The notes below the pieces were generated by a model. It was given only the letters and a program-made list of their open reading frames with translations, had not been told where the DNA came from and ran no database searches. Position numbers and translations under genes: made by a program. Source: Candidatus Obscuribacterales bacterium (GTDB lineage: Bacteria; Cyanobacteriota; Vampirovibrionia; Obscuribacterales; Obscuribacteraceae). Taken from it: DNA of 64,000 bases. This document shows positions 43,077-55,281 of this stretch, one piece after another. The stretch is taken from NCBI GenBank assembly GCA_020634035.1, contig JACKCM010000008.1:310001-374000 (forward strand), read 5' to 3'. Positions within the stretch are counted from its first letter, which is position 1. Each line of letters opens with the position of its first letter.

Positions 43077-45869
43077 ATGGCAACCAAAAGCTCTGATAAC
43101 AGATTAGTTGAGAAAGGCGATGGGGAACAGGCTCCATCTGTCGGTGCTGGTGCGGAGCAGGGTGCATACAAGAAGCTTTTTCAAGATTCCAGCGACCGGT
43201 CTGCTGTTGATAAGTCAGCTTTGCCTCTTGCCGGTGAATCACCTTCTTTGACCTCTTTCGAACTGGCTGCTGACGATCCACCTCAAGGTTCTGATGACCC
43301 GGAACTTAGTAAGCCATCGTCCTATGAGTATGAGCGCCAGCCAGGTCAACATATCGCCAAAGCGGGAGAGACTCTGAATAGTGTGGCGGAAAAAAATATC
43401 AGAGAGTTCCTTGGTGATAGCTATCAGGAAATCGCTCAGGATAAGTTTAATCTGCAGGCATTTTCGCAGGCCTATCGAAAAGCCCTGGCTTATATCAATA
43501 AACTGCCTGAGAATGCGGTTCTTGAAGCAGATCAGAAATTGACTACACCGGGTCGTAGTCCCGACGGCACTGCCATTTATATCGAGGAAGGTAAAGTTAC
43601 CACCTGGGTCGGCAACTCCGTCACCACCAAAAGTGCCGATCAAACTATGCGTACAGACTGGGATGATGGTAGCTACAGCATCTCAAGACCTGACGGAGTG
43701 CATATTTCCAGAGATGTTTACGGAGTGGTCTCTACCTCCAGGGCAGAAGCAGGCGGCTGGTGGGTGACTGAGCGCAGTGATGGCTCCTCTCGGCGTGCCA
43801 ATGATAAAACCGGAGACTTCGAAGGTGTAGAAAAAGATGGTACTGTCTTTCGAAAACACAATGGAGAGCTGACCTTCACCTATCCTACCGGCGTAGTTCA
43901 TGTCGATTATGATGACGGCAGAATGAGAGATGTCGATGCCAATGGAGTGCGCACTGAATTTGCGAAGGACGGAACTAGTGAAGTCTTCGATAAAGAAGGC
44001 AAAAGAATAGGCAGCGGAATCGGCAGGGGTATGTTCCGGCTGGTCACCACCGAAGGAAATGGTGCTTCGGTCAGTCGAATGCAGAGCTACTCCAGGCCGG
44101 ACTATCGATTTACTTTATCCGAACCGGTGGATGGTTCCGGCAAGTTAGAGCTTTCGATGGATGGCAAGCCTGAGAAACTTTCATTTTTGGAAGGTAAAGA
44201 GTTCGAGAGTCTGGCTGAGCCCAGGCGTGTTTTGCTTGAAAAGATGAATGCATCCGGCATGCACGAGGTACCCCTGACCAAATTCAAAGCCGACATGATC
44301 CGGTTCGAGAATCGAGCTAAAGAGAGAAATTTACCGCCGGAAAAAATCGCAGAGTCTTATATAGCCCTCAGCGCCATGCTCGGAAAACAGGATAATGCTC
44401 CGATAGACGAGAAGAGGCGCTATCAGCTTGCGGCCGAGACGATGAGCAATCTTGCCGATCCGTATACTATCTCCCAGGGGTTTCATAAGACCTGTAACGT
44501 AAAGGTTCTTGATGTGGTTGTAAATGCCAAGGATCCTGCCATGGCTGCCAACATGATTTCAGAAGTGGCCCTGACCGGCAAATATACTTTGCCTTCCGGG
44601 GTCAAGGTAGATCTTCCGAAAGGAGCGCTGTCTCCTGTGGGCGAAGCAGAGAAGATTCCTACCCTTGATGGTCAGCGCAGTTTTGCCGGCCAGATATTCG
44701 ATGCCACTGCGATTAATGCTTTTCTCCAGAACAAGAATTTGTTCTATCGCTACGAACCGATGCCGATGCAGCCTGGTATGAAGGGCTATAGTTCCGGCGA
44801 TATCATGGTCGAGAACTCTACTAATAAGCCTCTGCTCAATAAAGAGAGTGGAGATGTCGTGGAATATGACGGACTTGCCAGCGAAAACATAGCTGCTGTC
44901 TACCGATTGCTGGTCGGTGACAATGCTGCTTCCAGGGACTGGTTGTTAGATCCCCGATATGCCAGTGATGTTTCGGACGGGGTTAAAACCTATTCATCCG
45001 AATCTGAGTTTCGCGATATTCTAACCCAGCTCAAAAAGGAAGGCGCATTTCCTTTTCCGATGCATGTCAATACCAAAATGGCGCCATTCTGGAGAGATTC
45101 TGGTGGTGGCTCCGCTGGTGGCAGTTCCGAAGGAGCGCATGTGGTCAATATCACCGATTTCGATCCACAAACCGGGCGGGTCGAAATCGATAATCAGTGG
45201 AGCAGTGTGAACGATCGAAATACTGATGATTCTTCAGTTCCAATCACACAGCTTTATTTCGCTTCACTGGGCAAGTATCAACTTTTGACTCAGCTGAGCG
45301 AGGAAGTACTGAAGAAGGCGACTCCAGGAGACAGTAATTCCGAAACCCTTACCACTCTTGATCTCTTCAGCAAAGTCATGAAAGGGTCAGACCCGGCTTA
45401 TCTTGAGCGGGATTATAACTTTCTCGCCTTGAAATTCGGCGGAATAATGAGACAGACCGAAGTCGGCAGTCCCGAGCATGTCGGGATGATGCGCCAGTTC
45501 AATGAACTGAGACCTTCGGCTAAATTGACCTCTCTCAAGAATCTTATCTGGGATGGCAAAGTTTCAGGAATGGATCCGAACACCTTCGATCGAAACGTCC
45601 TGGACATGGCTAAATATTTTGGATTGATACCAGCCGATCTTGTTCGAGGCCTGGATCGAATGCCCCAGAGCAATGATGAGGCAAAACTTGCCGGTATCAC
45701 CGGCGGTTTTGGAGATGATTCTGTAACTCTGTCGGCAAAAGTAGATTTGATCAGAATCTTCGGTAGTCTATCGCCTACACACAGAGATAAGTTAATCGAT
45801 ACTTTTAAGATAGAACAAGAAAAGCGCCTGGCCGAAGCTCGAGAATTCAATCGAAACTACGTCGAATAG
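43077..45869 (+). CDS. 930-residue protein with RHS-like strand repeats and cysteine-peptidase-like C-terminal domain
   Basis: 930 residues, no signal peptide. A polar leader (about 1-90) is followed by a LysM-like stretch (QHIAKAGETLNSVAEKN). The middle (about 160-330) is a series of short strands built on D(G/K).....(R/T)PDG, such as DDGSYSISRPDGVHIS and KDGTVFRKHNGELTFTYPTG, reminiscent of RHS/YD-type repeats. The C-terminal part has Cys473 in GFHKTCNVK, His688 in EGAHVVNITDFD and Asn706 in EIDNQW. The order and 18-residue His-Asn spacing suit a papain- or C39-like cysteine peptidase. Function is unknown; the catalytic reading is inference. SD is weak. A terminator shared with the rRNA operon follows. 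Confidence 0.68.
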   Translation: MATKSSDNRLVEKGDGEQAPSVGAGAEQGAYKKLFQDSSDRSAVDKSALPLAGESPSLTSFELAADDPPQGSDDPELSKPSSYEYERQPGQHIAKAGETLNSVAEKNIREFLGDSYQEIAQDKFNLQAFSQAYRKALAYINKLPENAVLEADQKLTTPGRSPDGTAIYIEEGKVTTWVGNSVTTKSADQTMRTDWDDGSYSISRPDGVHISRDVYGVVSTSRAEAGGWWVTERSDGSSRRANDKTGDFEGVEKDGTVFRKHNGELTFTYPTGVVHVDYDDGRMRDVDANGVRTEFAKDGTSEVFDKEGKRIGSGIGRGMFRLVTTEGNGASVSRMQSYSRPDYRFTLSEPVDGSGKLELSMDGKPEKLSFLEGKEFESLAEPRRVLLEKMNASGMHEVPLTKFKADMIRFENRAKERNLPPEKIAESYIALSAMLGKQDNAPIDEKRRYQLAAETMSNLADPYTISQGFHKTCNVKVLDVVVNAKDPAMAANMISEVALTGKYTLPSGVKVDLPKGALSPVGEAEKIPTLDGQRSFAGQIFDATAINAFLQNKNLFYRYEPMPMQPGMKGYSSGDIMVENSTNKPLLNKESGDVVEYDGLASENIAAVYRLLVGDNAASRDWLLDPRYASDVSDGVKTYSSESEFRDILTQLKKEGAFPFPMHVNTKMAPFWRDSGGGSAGGSSEGAHVVNITDFDPQTGRVEIDNQWSSVNDRNTDDSSVPITQLYFASLGKYQLLTQLSEEVLKKATPGDSNSETLTTLDLFSKVMKGSDPAYLERDYNFLALKFGGIMRQTEVGSPEHVGMMRQFNELRPSAKLTSLKNLIWDGKVSGMDPNTFDRNVLDMAKYFGLIPADLVRGLDRMPQSNDEAKLAGITGGFGDDSVTLSAKVDLIRIFGSLSPTHRDKLIDTFKIEQEKRLAEAREFNRNYVE

Positions 45870-45886
45870 AGAAAACTATGCAAAGG

Positions 45887-45918
45887 AAAAGCCTCGAGCT
45901 ATTAACTCGAGGCTTTTT
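45887..45918. terminator. bidirectional terminator between the 930-residue protein gene and 5S rRNA
   Basis: AAAAGCCTCGAG, 7-base loop, CTCGAGGCTTTTT. Stem of 8 G+C-rich pairs flanked by A and T tracts on both sides. It ends the plus-strand gene and, on the other strand, the rRNA operon just after 5S. Confidence 0.92.
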
Positions 45919-45922
45919 CAAA

Positions 45923-46039
<117 letters not shown>

Positions 46040-46183
46040 ACCTTTTAGGGATTCATTGGAATATGAATTTCCTTCTTCTATTGAAACCGCCTTTCAGCGT
46101 ATTTCACCCGAATTAGAAGTTGGAACTTATTCCAAACCCTGAAAACTGTATATTGAAAGTATGTAATGACTCACACCAATTTG

Positions 46184-49148
<2,965 letters not shown>

Positions 49149-49373
49149 GTCTCAGGTGTTTTTAGAAGTTCCAGGACAGAACCTCTTACACCTAGACAAA
49201 ACATTGGTGTGGATACAGACTTCAATATACAGTTTTCAGGGTACGGAACCGAGATTTACAGCCTCCCGGCTGGCTTTTGGGCTTTCGCCCTTTCAGAATC
49301 ACCTATTCTACCAGACGATTCTGATTGTGGAAGGCTTTGTATCTAAAGGTTAACTCAGCCTTGTAATTAAGCT
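49149..49373. other. spacer between tRNA-Ala and 23S rRNA
   Basis: About 225 bases of transcribed spacer. It probably holds half of the RNase III processing stem of 23S; part of the sequence (CTGAAAACTGTATATTGAA type) recurs on both sides of the 23S gene (46139-46160 and 49220-49240), as expected for the processing stem. Confidence 0.55.
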
Positions 49374-49446
49374 TGGAGGCTAGCGGGTTCGAACCGCTGA
49401 CCTACTGCGTGCAAAGCAGTCGCTCTACCAACTGAGCCAAGCCCCC
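49374..49446 (-). tRNA. tRNA-Ala (TGC)
   Basis: 73 bases. Acceptor GGGGGCT pairs with AGCCTCC; D arm GCTCAGTTGGTAGAGC; anticodon stem CTGCT with loop TTTGCAC, anticodon TGC; T arm GCGGGTTCGAACCCGC-like sequence. CCA is not encoded. Located between tRNA-Ile and 23S on the rRNA strand, the usual place. Confidence 0.96.
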
Positions 49447-49621
49447 ACACTGTTTGGTTGAAAACCGAGATTCATTATACGGTATGAACCATATGATTCG
49501 GTATCACCATCAGTCTCATTCGAACATTTCGAAAGAATTCGAAACACTCGGATGACCTGACCTTTATCCATTCTATTACGGTGGGGAGTCAGACTCCGTT
49601 TCCGCAAGAATGTCTTAAGAC

Positions 49622-49695
<74 letters not shown>

Positions 49696-49996
49696 GCCAT
49701 CTCGTGGGAAAGTAATACTACCACCGAACCGTTCGGTATAGAACGGAGTGTCCGGGATATTTTCATATTGTAGCGAAAATGTTTACCGGTTTAGCAGGGA
49801 TGTTGCCAGGAAGCCCGCATATTTTCTCTCTACTATATATAGGTACGAATCGGGACATTCCTTATATAAGGATATGCCCGTTCTGATAATATTGCCACCG
49901 CCGAGCGCCGTTCAGAAATGCGCCCGCTTTTCCGTTATACTCGCTTTAATAGGGATCGAATCCGGCTCCTATCCTCTATTCAAACGGTGAATCCTA
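49696..49996. other. region upstream of tRNA-Ile and of the redoxin gene
   Basis: 301 bases between divergent units. No 16S rRNA 3' end (no AAGGAGGTGATCC on the minus strand). TACAAT at 49767-49772 (minus strand) is a candidate -10 for the rRNA unit, with a poor -35. A 15-base stretch, CTATATATAGGTACG (49833-49847), is identical to 5571-5585. CCTTATATAAGG at 49860-49871 is a perfect 12-base palindrome. Confidence 0.55.
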
Positions 49997-50686
49997 ATGA
50001 TCAAGTATTCGAAGTCCACCCAGAAGCTGCTTGCTCTTCTCTTCATGACTGCGGTTCTCTGTCTGGGCAACAGTCCTTTCATAAGCTCGCTGCCCGGCTT
50101 TGCGAAAGACTCCGGCAAAGCTAAGCAGGCAGGCGCAAGCAAGGCAAAAGTAGGTAAGGCAGCACCGCAATTTGCTCTCAAAGATCTGGACGGTAAGGTC
50201 TGGAAACTTTCGAAACTGAAAGGGAAAGTTGTCGTTTTAGAATGGTTCAACCATGGTTGCCCCTTCGTTAAGAAGCACTATGACAGCGGCAATATGCAAA
50301 AGCTTCAAAAGCAGTTCACCGACAAGGGTGTGGTCTGGCTCAGCGTCTGTTCCAGTGCCGAAGGACGGCAGGGATTTCAGTCTGCCGAGAAGCATAAAGA
50401 GATGTTCAAAGATAAAGGCGGCGCACCGTCAGCGGTGCTAGTGGACGCCGATGGAAAAGTCGGTAAGCTTTATGACGCCAAAACTACGCCTCATATGTTC
50501 ATCATCAATAAAGAAGGCATTCTGGCTTATGCCGGAGCCATCGATGACACCCCCGGGGTCGACAAAAACGAGGTTAAAGACGCCAAGAATTTCGTGGCTA
50601 AGGCCCTCGACGAACTCCTTGCCGGAAAAGCCGTGAGCGTATCTTCTTCGAAGGCCTACGGCTGCTCGGTCAAGTACGCTAACTAA
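49997..50686 (+). CDS. exported thioredoxin-fold redoxin
   Basis: 229 residues. The N-terminal 36 residues form a signal peptide or anchor (KLLALLFMTAVLCLGNSPF). The redoxin domain (about 52-205) has APQFALKDLDGKVWKLSKLK, then VVVLEWFNHGCPFVKKHYDS, with one redox Cys in CPFV rather than a CxxC pair, and TTPHMFIINKEGILAYAGAID with the cis-Pro. This fits the AhpC/TSA or TlpA-like group that reduces peroxides or periplasmic disulfides. One further Cys lies near the C-terminus (YGCSVKY). Operon with the GT-C-like gene 13 bases downstream. Confidence 0.85.
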   Translation: MIKYSKSTQKLLALLFMTAVLCLGNSPFISSLPGFAKDSGKAKQAGASKAKVGKAAPQFALKDLDGKVWKLSKLKGKVVVLEWFNHGCPFVKKHYDSGNMQKLQKQFTDKGVVWLSVCSSAEGRQGFQSAEKHKEMFKDKGGAPSAVLVDADGKVGKLYDAKTTPHMFIINKEGILAYAGAIDDTPGVDKNEVKDAKNFVAKALDELLAGKAVSVSSSKAYGCSVKYAN

Positions 50687-50699
50687 GACAATCAAGAGT

Positions 50700-52400
50700 A
50701 TGGGATCAGGATTCTCTAGAGCCGGAGCCATCTTGATCGTCTGCTTCTATCTGGTCTTCGTTTTCTGGACCAGTTTTGTGGTATCGGGGACGGCTCTTCA
50801 AGATCCCGATACCTGCTGGTTGCTTGCCACCGGCAGAGAGATAGTACAAACCAGAAAAATCCCTGACAAAGATCCTTTCTCTCACAGCATTGCTAAGGCG
50901 GAGAGTCGCTTTGTGCCTTACCAGTGGCTGAGCGAAGTGGTTTTGTTCTCTGTCTATCGAGGTTACGAGAAGCTTGTCTGCCGCTCCGACTATTCGATTG
51001 ATCAAAGCGGTGTCAATTCTAGATTGACCAGCGCTTTCAAAGAACGGCTCAAGAGTCATCTGCCTGAAGGTTCCGAATTTGGTCTCGATGCTGGTCTTCC
51101 GGACCCCGCCGCTGTCGCATTGCTGGCTCTTTCTGCACTGCTGGTAGTGCTTTCGTTTATTGTTATTCCTGTCTTCTTCCCTCCTGGCGGCAAGCATAGC
51201 CCAATAACCTCGCTGGCTATGGTGGTGGTGGGCAGCTCGGCGGCTTCATTTCACTATTACCTGAGGCCGGAAATCTTCTCTTATTTCTATCTTGCGGTCT
51301 TTCTTGCCATCGTCAATCATATACGCCTGGTCTCAACCTACGAAGGTCGCGGCATCCGTGACTTTCGCCTGCATCTGGGTGGGCTTCTTCTGCTCTCTAT
51401 TCTGTGGGCGAACAGTCACTCCGGCTTTGTATGCGGAATAATCTTTCTGGTGGTGCTTGTTTTAATGGAATCTATAAAAGGCAATACGGTAAGTCTGCGA
51501 TTGAGCGCATCGGCTCTGGCTGTGTTTCTCGCTGGGACTTTTGTTACCCCTTTTGGAATCGGACTTTATCAATATCTGCCCCATCTGTTTTTTGCCGACT
51601 CCAACAGCTTGATAGAAGAGCTCGGACCGCTTGCCCCAGCCGACTATTTGACCGCCAGTTATTTTCCGTTTTTGATACTCATTTTTCTGGTGGCAGGCCT
51701 CTGTGGGCATTGTCTTCTGCGGGGAGGCATCGCTCTTATTCGGCCTGTCCTTCACAGCCTGGTGATTGTAATCCTGGCTATTCCTGTGGGCATGTTCTGT
51801 CGGCGTCTTATTCCTTTCTCTTCGCTGGTCATGATCTTCGAGGTGATTTATCTTTTCGCTTATTTAAAAGCCTATATCCTCGAGCCTTCCAAGCCGGTCT
51901 TCGTAAAGGAGATGAGTGAGAAGCTCTACAGATTTTTCAAGTATCGATGGTGGTCGACCTCTGTCAGTCTGGTTATCGTTTTATTCTCCGCATTTTTGCA
52001 GTGTCGTATTTTTATACCAGGCATTCCCCAGGTGAGCACCGGCTTTGCACCGCCTCTAACCGCGGTTGCCTACATCCAGGAGAACAAGCCCCGGGGAAGG
52101 CTCTTCAACGATCCTCAGTTCGGGGACATCTTGCTCTGGCATCTCTATCCATGTCCGCCGCTTTTTGTCGATACCAGATTCGATGTCTACGGAAGCAAAA
52201 TCGTTATCGATTCATGGAAGATAGAGAGTGGTCTCGACGGCTGGGAGAAGCTATTGGAGCAGTACAAAATCGACTGGATCTTCGTGCCGACCCAGTCGAT
52301 GTTAGCCCATAAACTGGAGCAGGCTGAAGACTGGAAGCAAATCTATAAGGACGGCCTGGCCGTTATTTATGAGCGACGTGCGGCAGAGGCGGTCGAGTAG
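50700..52400 (+). CDS. GT-C-like multi-pass membrane protein
   Basis: 566 residues with about ten hydrophobic segments. The first periplasmic loop has LQDPDTCWLLATGREIVQTRKIPDKDPFSHS, cited in parts as DPDTCWLLATGRE and IPDKDPFSHS, followed by PYQWLSEVVLF. This Asp-Pro-Asp motif is typical of GT-C membrane glycosyltransferases that take lipid-linked sugars. The soluble C-terminal part has RLFNDPQFGDILLWHLYP and FVDTRFDVYG, again as in that group. The sugar and acceptor are unknown. Start ATG 50700 with weak SD. The next gene starts one base after its stop. Confidence 0.78.
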   Translation: MGSGFSRAGAILIVCFYLVFVFWTSFVVSGTALQDPDTCWLLATGREIVQTRKIPDKDPFSHSIAKAESRFVPYQWLSEVVLFSVYRGYEKLVCRSDYSIDQSGVNSRLTSAFKERLKSHLPEGSEFGLDAGLPDPAAVALLALSALLVVLSFIVIPVFFPPGGKHSPITSLAMVVVGSSAASFHYYLRPEIFSYFYLAVFLAIVNHIRLVSTYEGRGIRDFRLHLGGLLLLSILWANSHSGFVCGIIFLVVLVLMESIKGNTVSLRLSASALAVFLAGTFVTPFGIGLYQYLPHLFFADSNSLIEELGPLAPADYLTASYFPFLILIFLVAGLCGHCLLRGGIALIRPVLHSLVIVILAIPVGMFCRRLIPFSSLVMIFEVIYLFAYLKAYILEPSKPVFVKEMSEKLYRFFKYRWWSTSVSLVIVLFSAFLQCRIFIPGIPQVSTGFAPPLTAVAYIQENKPRGRLFNDPQFGDILLWHLYPCPPLFVDTRFDVYGSKIVIDSWKIESGLDGWEKLLEQYKIDWIFVPTQSMLAHKLEQAEDWKQIYKDGLAVIYERRAAEAVE

Positions 52401-52401
52401 C

Positions 52402-52887
52402 ATGAATGTTCTCAAGTATATTCTCTCGGGGCTTTTGATTCTGTTCTGTCTTGTAGCCTCTGTAAAGGCAAAGCCTATGCCTCCTGCCACACTTGCCGAG
52501 GGGCTTCAAAATTCGGTGGTGCTACGTTGTCGCTATCTCGGTCTTTCTGGAAACGCAAAAGAAAGCAGCTATTTTTCCGGGGTCAGGGTGCGTTATCGAG
52601 TCGAGGCTGTGATCAAGGACAAGCGGCAGAAACCAGCACAAAATGTAACCGTGGGCAAATCCGTAGTGGTTATTTATCAATTTGATGATGGTACGGCCTG
52701 TCTTGCCCCTCCTGGTTGGAAATTCGATCCGGCGGTGATGCCTGCCCTCAATTCTTCCTGGATTTTGATTCTGAGAGAAGCTTCTGATAAAGCAGGGAAG
52801 CCTGTTTTTGACACATATAGAGGCAGCTGGGGGAGATTTCGATATAGCGAAGAGAAGCTTCGAGAGATAGAAGCCTCTGGTAAGTGA
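52402..52887 (+). CDS. small exported protein of unknown function
   Basis: 161 residues from ATG 52402, one base after the upstream stop; an earlier ATG at 52369 lies inside the neighbour. Signal peptide MNVLKYILSGLLILFCLVAS with cleavage near VKA. The mature part has a strand-rich core (VRVRYRVEAVIKDKRQK, VGKSVVVIYQFDDG) and the motif PGWKFDPAVMPALNSSW. Two Cys residues could pair. No family recognised. It shares an operon with the membrane protein and probably acts in the periplasm. Confidence 0.7.
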   Translation: MNVLKYILSGLLILFCLVASVKAKPMPPATLAEGLQNSVVLRCRYLGLSGNAKESSYFSGVRVRYRVEAVIKDKRQKPAQNVTVGKSVVVIYQFDDGTACLAPPGWKFDPAVMPALNSSWILILREASDKAGKPVFDTYRGSWGRFRYSEEKLREIEASGK

Positions 52888-52997
52888 ACTTCTCTGTCGG
52901 TATCGAATGCGGGGCGCAGTAGATCTGTTCCGCATATATCCTCTGGGGGCTTGAACTATTTGGCAAATCGGCTTAGTATCCTTAGTATCAAAGTGTC

Positions 52998-53028
52998 GAT
53001 GATCACACTATCACCGGTGCGTGATCAC
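52998..53028. promoter_or_regulatory. inverted repeat TGATCAC
   Basis: TGATCAC and GTGATCA arms separated by about 16 bases, 80 bases before the TTG start at 53107. Could be an operator or simply a hairpin. Role unknown. Confidence 0.3.
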
Positions 53029-53106
53029 TAGAAAGCGAAACGCAAAATTACTAACCAGAATCAGAGCCAGTCGAGCTGTTTTACGACAGTATCCAATTCG
53101 GAAGTA

Positions 53107-54093
53107 TTGAGACGCAGTTTTGCTGCCCTTTTCAAAGACCGCCTCGATAGTTTCGTCCGCAAGCCGGAGACTACAAACTGGCGTAAACAAAGCAAATTCA
53201 ACTATTTTACCGATGAGAATCTCCTCGAGGTTATCGACCTTCAATGGGAGAGACCGGTGGCTATCAGTCTTGATCGCCGCTCTCATCTGGCGGTGCTCTC
53301 TGTCAAAATCGAAGACCCCGAAGAAAGAGTCGAGAAACAGTCCGCTCTGGTTAAGCAACTGAGAGCTATCGGGGTAGAGAAGCCCTGCTTTTATATCGTC
53401 AACGAGCTTGGCGAAATCAATGTTTATCTCTGCTTCGACGAAGAGTTCGATAGTGTCAGTCTCCATCCGCTTCTGAAAAACTGGCTCATGCATTGTGAGA
53501 TGGAGCTGGATGTCCAGGTGGTTGCAGTCGGAGAGCCTCTTGAGCTGCCTCTGCAGCGAGAGTTCGTCTGGACGACAAACCATTGCACCCCATTGATCCG
53601 GCGCATGGATATCGCTTTAGAGCCTGCCATCGCCATGTTTCTCTCTAATCTGAGCAAGGGTCTTCTCTCTTTGTCTGAGGTGATGACTCATCTGGTCGAA
53701 TTTCCGATTATTCTGCCTCCGGAGCCTGAACCTGAGCCGGAACCAGAGCCCGAGCCAGTTGATAAAGATGAATTTGCCGGTGAAAACATTGTCTCTCTGG
53801 CAAGACGCAGAGAAGAGCGCAATCGGCGTCAGGAGATCGAGCTCGAGACAGAGCCGGAAATAGAAGTCGAAGAAGAAGAGATTGAAATAGAGCACGAGTT
53901 AATTGTTTCGAGCGAAGATCAGGCTGTATTCGAAGAGCTTCTCGATTTCAACTTGAACGATATTCCGGTCTATAACCCTGCCTTTGATCCAAAGCCGGTC
54001 GCAGATAATGCTCCACCGACCTCTTCGACCATGCTGCCGCCACCGGGTTCAACCTCTTTCAAGCAGCTCACCATTCCATTTTTTAATGATTAA
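53107..54093 (+). CDS. protein of unknown function with Pro-Glu repeat
   Basis: 328 residues. TTG 53107 is the only available start after the upstream in-frame stop at 53028. The N-terminal 200 residues look folded, with alternating strands and helices (LEVIDLQWERPVAISLD, GEINVYLCFDEEFDSV). A (Pro-Glu) repeat follows (53716-53757), then a very acidic linker and a Pro-rich tail ending in KQLTIPFFND. No membrane segment or signal peptide. I do not recognise the family; the Pro-Glu run would act as a stiff spacer. Confidence 0.68.
   Translation: MRRSFAALFKDRLDSFVRKPETTNWRKQSKFNYFTDENLLEVIDLQWERPVAISLDRRSHLAVLSVKIEDPEERVEKQSALVKQLRAIGVEKPCFYIVNELGEINVYLCFDEEFDSVSLHPLLKNWLMHCEMELDVQVVAVGEPLELPLQREFVWTTNHCTPLIRRMDIALEPAIAMFLSNLSKGLLSLSEVMTHLVEFPIILPPEPEPEPEPEPEPVDKDEFAGENIVSLARRREERNRRQEIELETEPEIEVEEEEIEIEHELIVSSEDQAVFEELLDFNLNDIPVYNPAFDPKPVADNAPPTSSTMLPPPGSTSFKQLTIPFFND
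53716..53757 (+). repeat. Pro-Glu dipeptide repeat
   Basis: Fourteen codons alternating Pro and Glu with varied codons, so the repeat is kept at protein level rather than arising from recent DNA slippage. Confidence 0.85.
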
Positions 54094-54175
54094 ATCGAGA
54101 GTTCTATTGAACTTTTTGAACTTCCCCTGCGTCTGTCAAGGTATATTGCCAATAGGACGTTAGAGGTGTTTGTCT

Positions 54176-55243
54176 ATGATCTGGTCGTTTGAAAGAGCTT
54201 TGCTGGCTTTGTCTCTGGGTCTGGTGCTTCTTTCCGGCGGCGCTGCTGTGGAAGCTAAAGCTAAGAACAGCAAGCTTTTGCCCGGATATGCAGCTAAAGA
54301 GAATATCGACAGAGTCAACCAGGATATTCACTGGCACACCCATCTATCCGAAGCTATAAACTCAGCCCGCAGTCAGGGCAAGATGATCCTCTGGGTTCAG
54401 ATGATAGGGCAGATGGATGGCGCCACATGATCGGCCGCCAATAGCTTGAGAGCCGTGTCGCTCTCGCAGGACCCCGCCTATTCGGTATTGAAAAATGAAC
54501 TGGTTTGCGGTTATCGAGATATCTCGAAAGAGAGTTATGCCGGTTTTTCCGGGGCGCACAAACCGGACGGTAATGCGATAAAGACCACAAATGGAGCCGG
54601 TCCTCATAATTTGCAGACTTTCATCCTGGCCTCGGACGGCACTGTGCTGCACTGTTTGCCCGGCTACTGGAATCCGCAGGATCTGGTCCGGGAGATTGAA
54701 TTTGCCGGTCGACTGCATGATCTCTGGACCAATCCGTCTCTTTCTAGAGCTTCTAAAGATCAGGCTTTCAGGCGCATGCAGTTAGCTCATGTTCATGAGC
54801 ACCCCCAGGCCATGGTGCGACGCTCTAACATGCAGGGTTTCGATAAGAAGTACGAGGCTAAACACAGGCTCCGTACATCAGACACAATAAACAATGTCCA
54901 GCTTGCCAGCTATGCTCTGCAAAAGGGGCAGAAAATACCGGCTGGAGCCTTCAAAACCACCGATGTGATAATGCATGAACGCATGGCTGCAAGGCCGTTT
55001 CTGCCCTTCAATCAATTCGACGTGGCCCATTTTGTCGACTATGGAAGACCGAAGTACGACAAGAACGAAGACTTTCGTAATGATAACGGCATGCTGGTGG
55101 ATCGTAATGGAGCAAAATCGCAAGAGATGCTCGGTCAGGTACCCCAGAAGAAGAAGAAGCGAAAGGGCGGCAAGATGCGTCGCATTGTCCAGTCCGGTGG
55201 AAGAGGAGTGGTAAACTACGGTCTGAGAGCTGCCCTCCGCTAG
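54176..55243 (+). CDS. thioredoxin-fold protein with in-frame TGA, candidate selenoprotein
   Basis: The frame runs from ATG 54176 (GAGG 10 bases upstream) to 55243 with a single in-frame TGA at 54428-54430. The N-terminus is a signal peptide (ALLALSLGLVLLSGGAAVEAKA). The thioredoxin outline is continuous across the TGA: GKMILWVQMIGQMDGAT before, SAANSLRAVSLSQDPAYSV after, then NLQTFILASDGTVLHCLPGYW, so TGA takes the place of the first active-site Cys. A hairpin, GAGAGC CGTGTC GCTCTC, starts 17 bases after the TGA and has G as the second loop base, 23 bases from the codon to the loop, which meets the published bacterial SECIS pattern. The basic tail is unlike ordinary thioredoxins. The alternative is a pseudogene by one nonsense mutation. 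Total 355 residues if TGA is read. Confidence 0.6.
54448..54465 (+). promoter_or_regulatory. bSECIS-like hairpin
   Basis: Six perfect pairs (GAGAGC / GCTCTC) closing the six-base loop CGTGTC, with one more T-G pair below. It lies inside the coding region downstream of the in-frame TGA, at a distance and with a loop G that bacterial SelB-dependent elements require. No other function for it is evident. Confidence 0.5.
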
Positions 55244-55281
55244 AGACGGCTTGTGTAATGCTTCAATAATGTAGGACCGCT

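Noticed and set aside
54428..54430. genome-wide reassignment of TGA as an explanation of the interrupted gene
   Set aside because: Other clear genes in the window end with TGA at the expected place (for example at 21933-21935), so the standard code applies.
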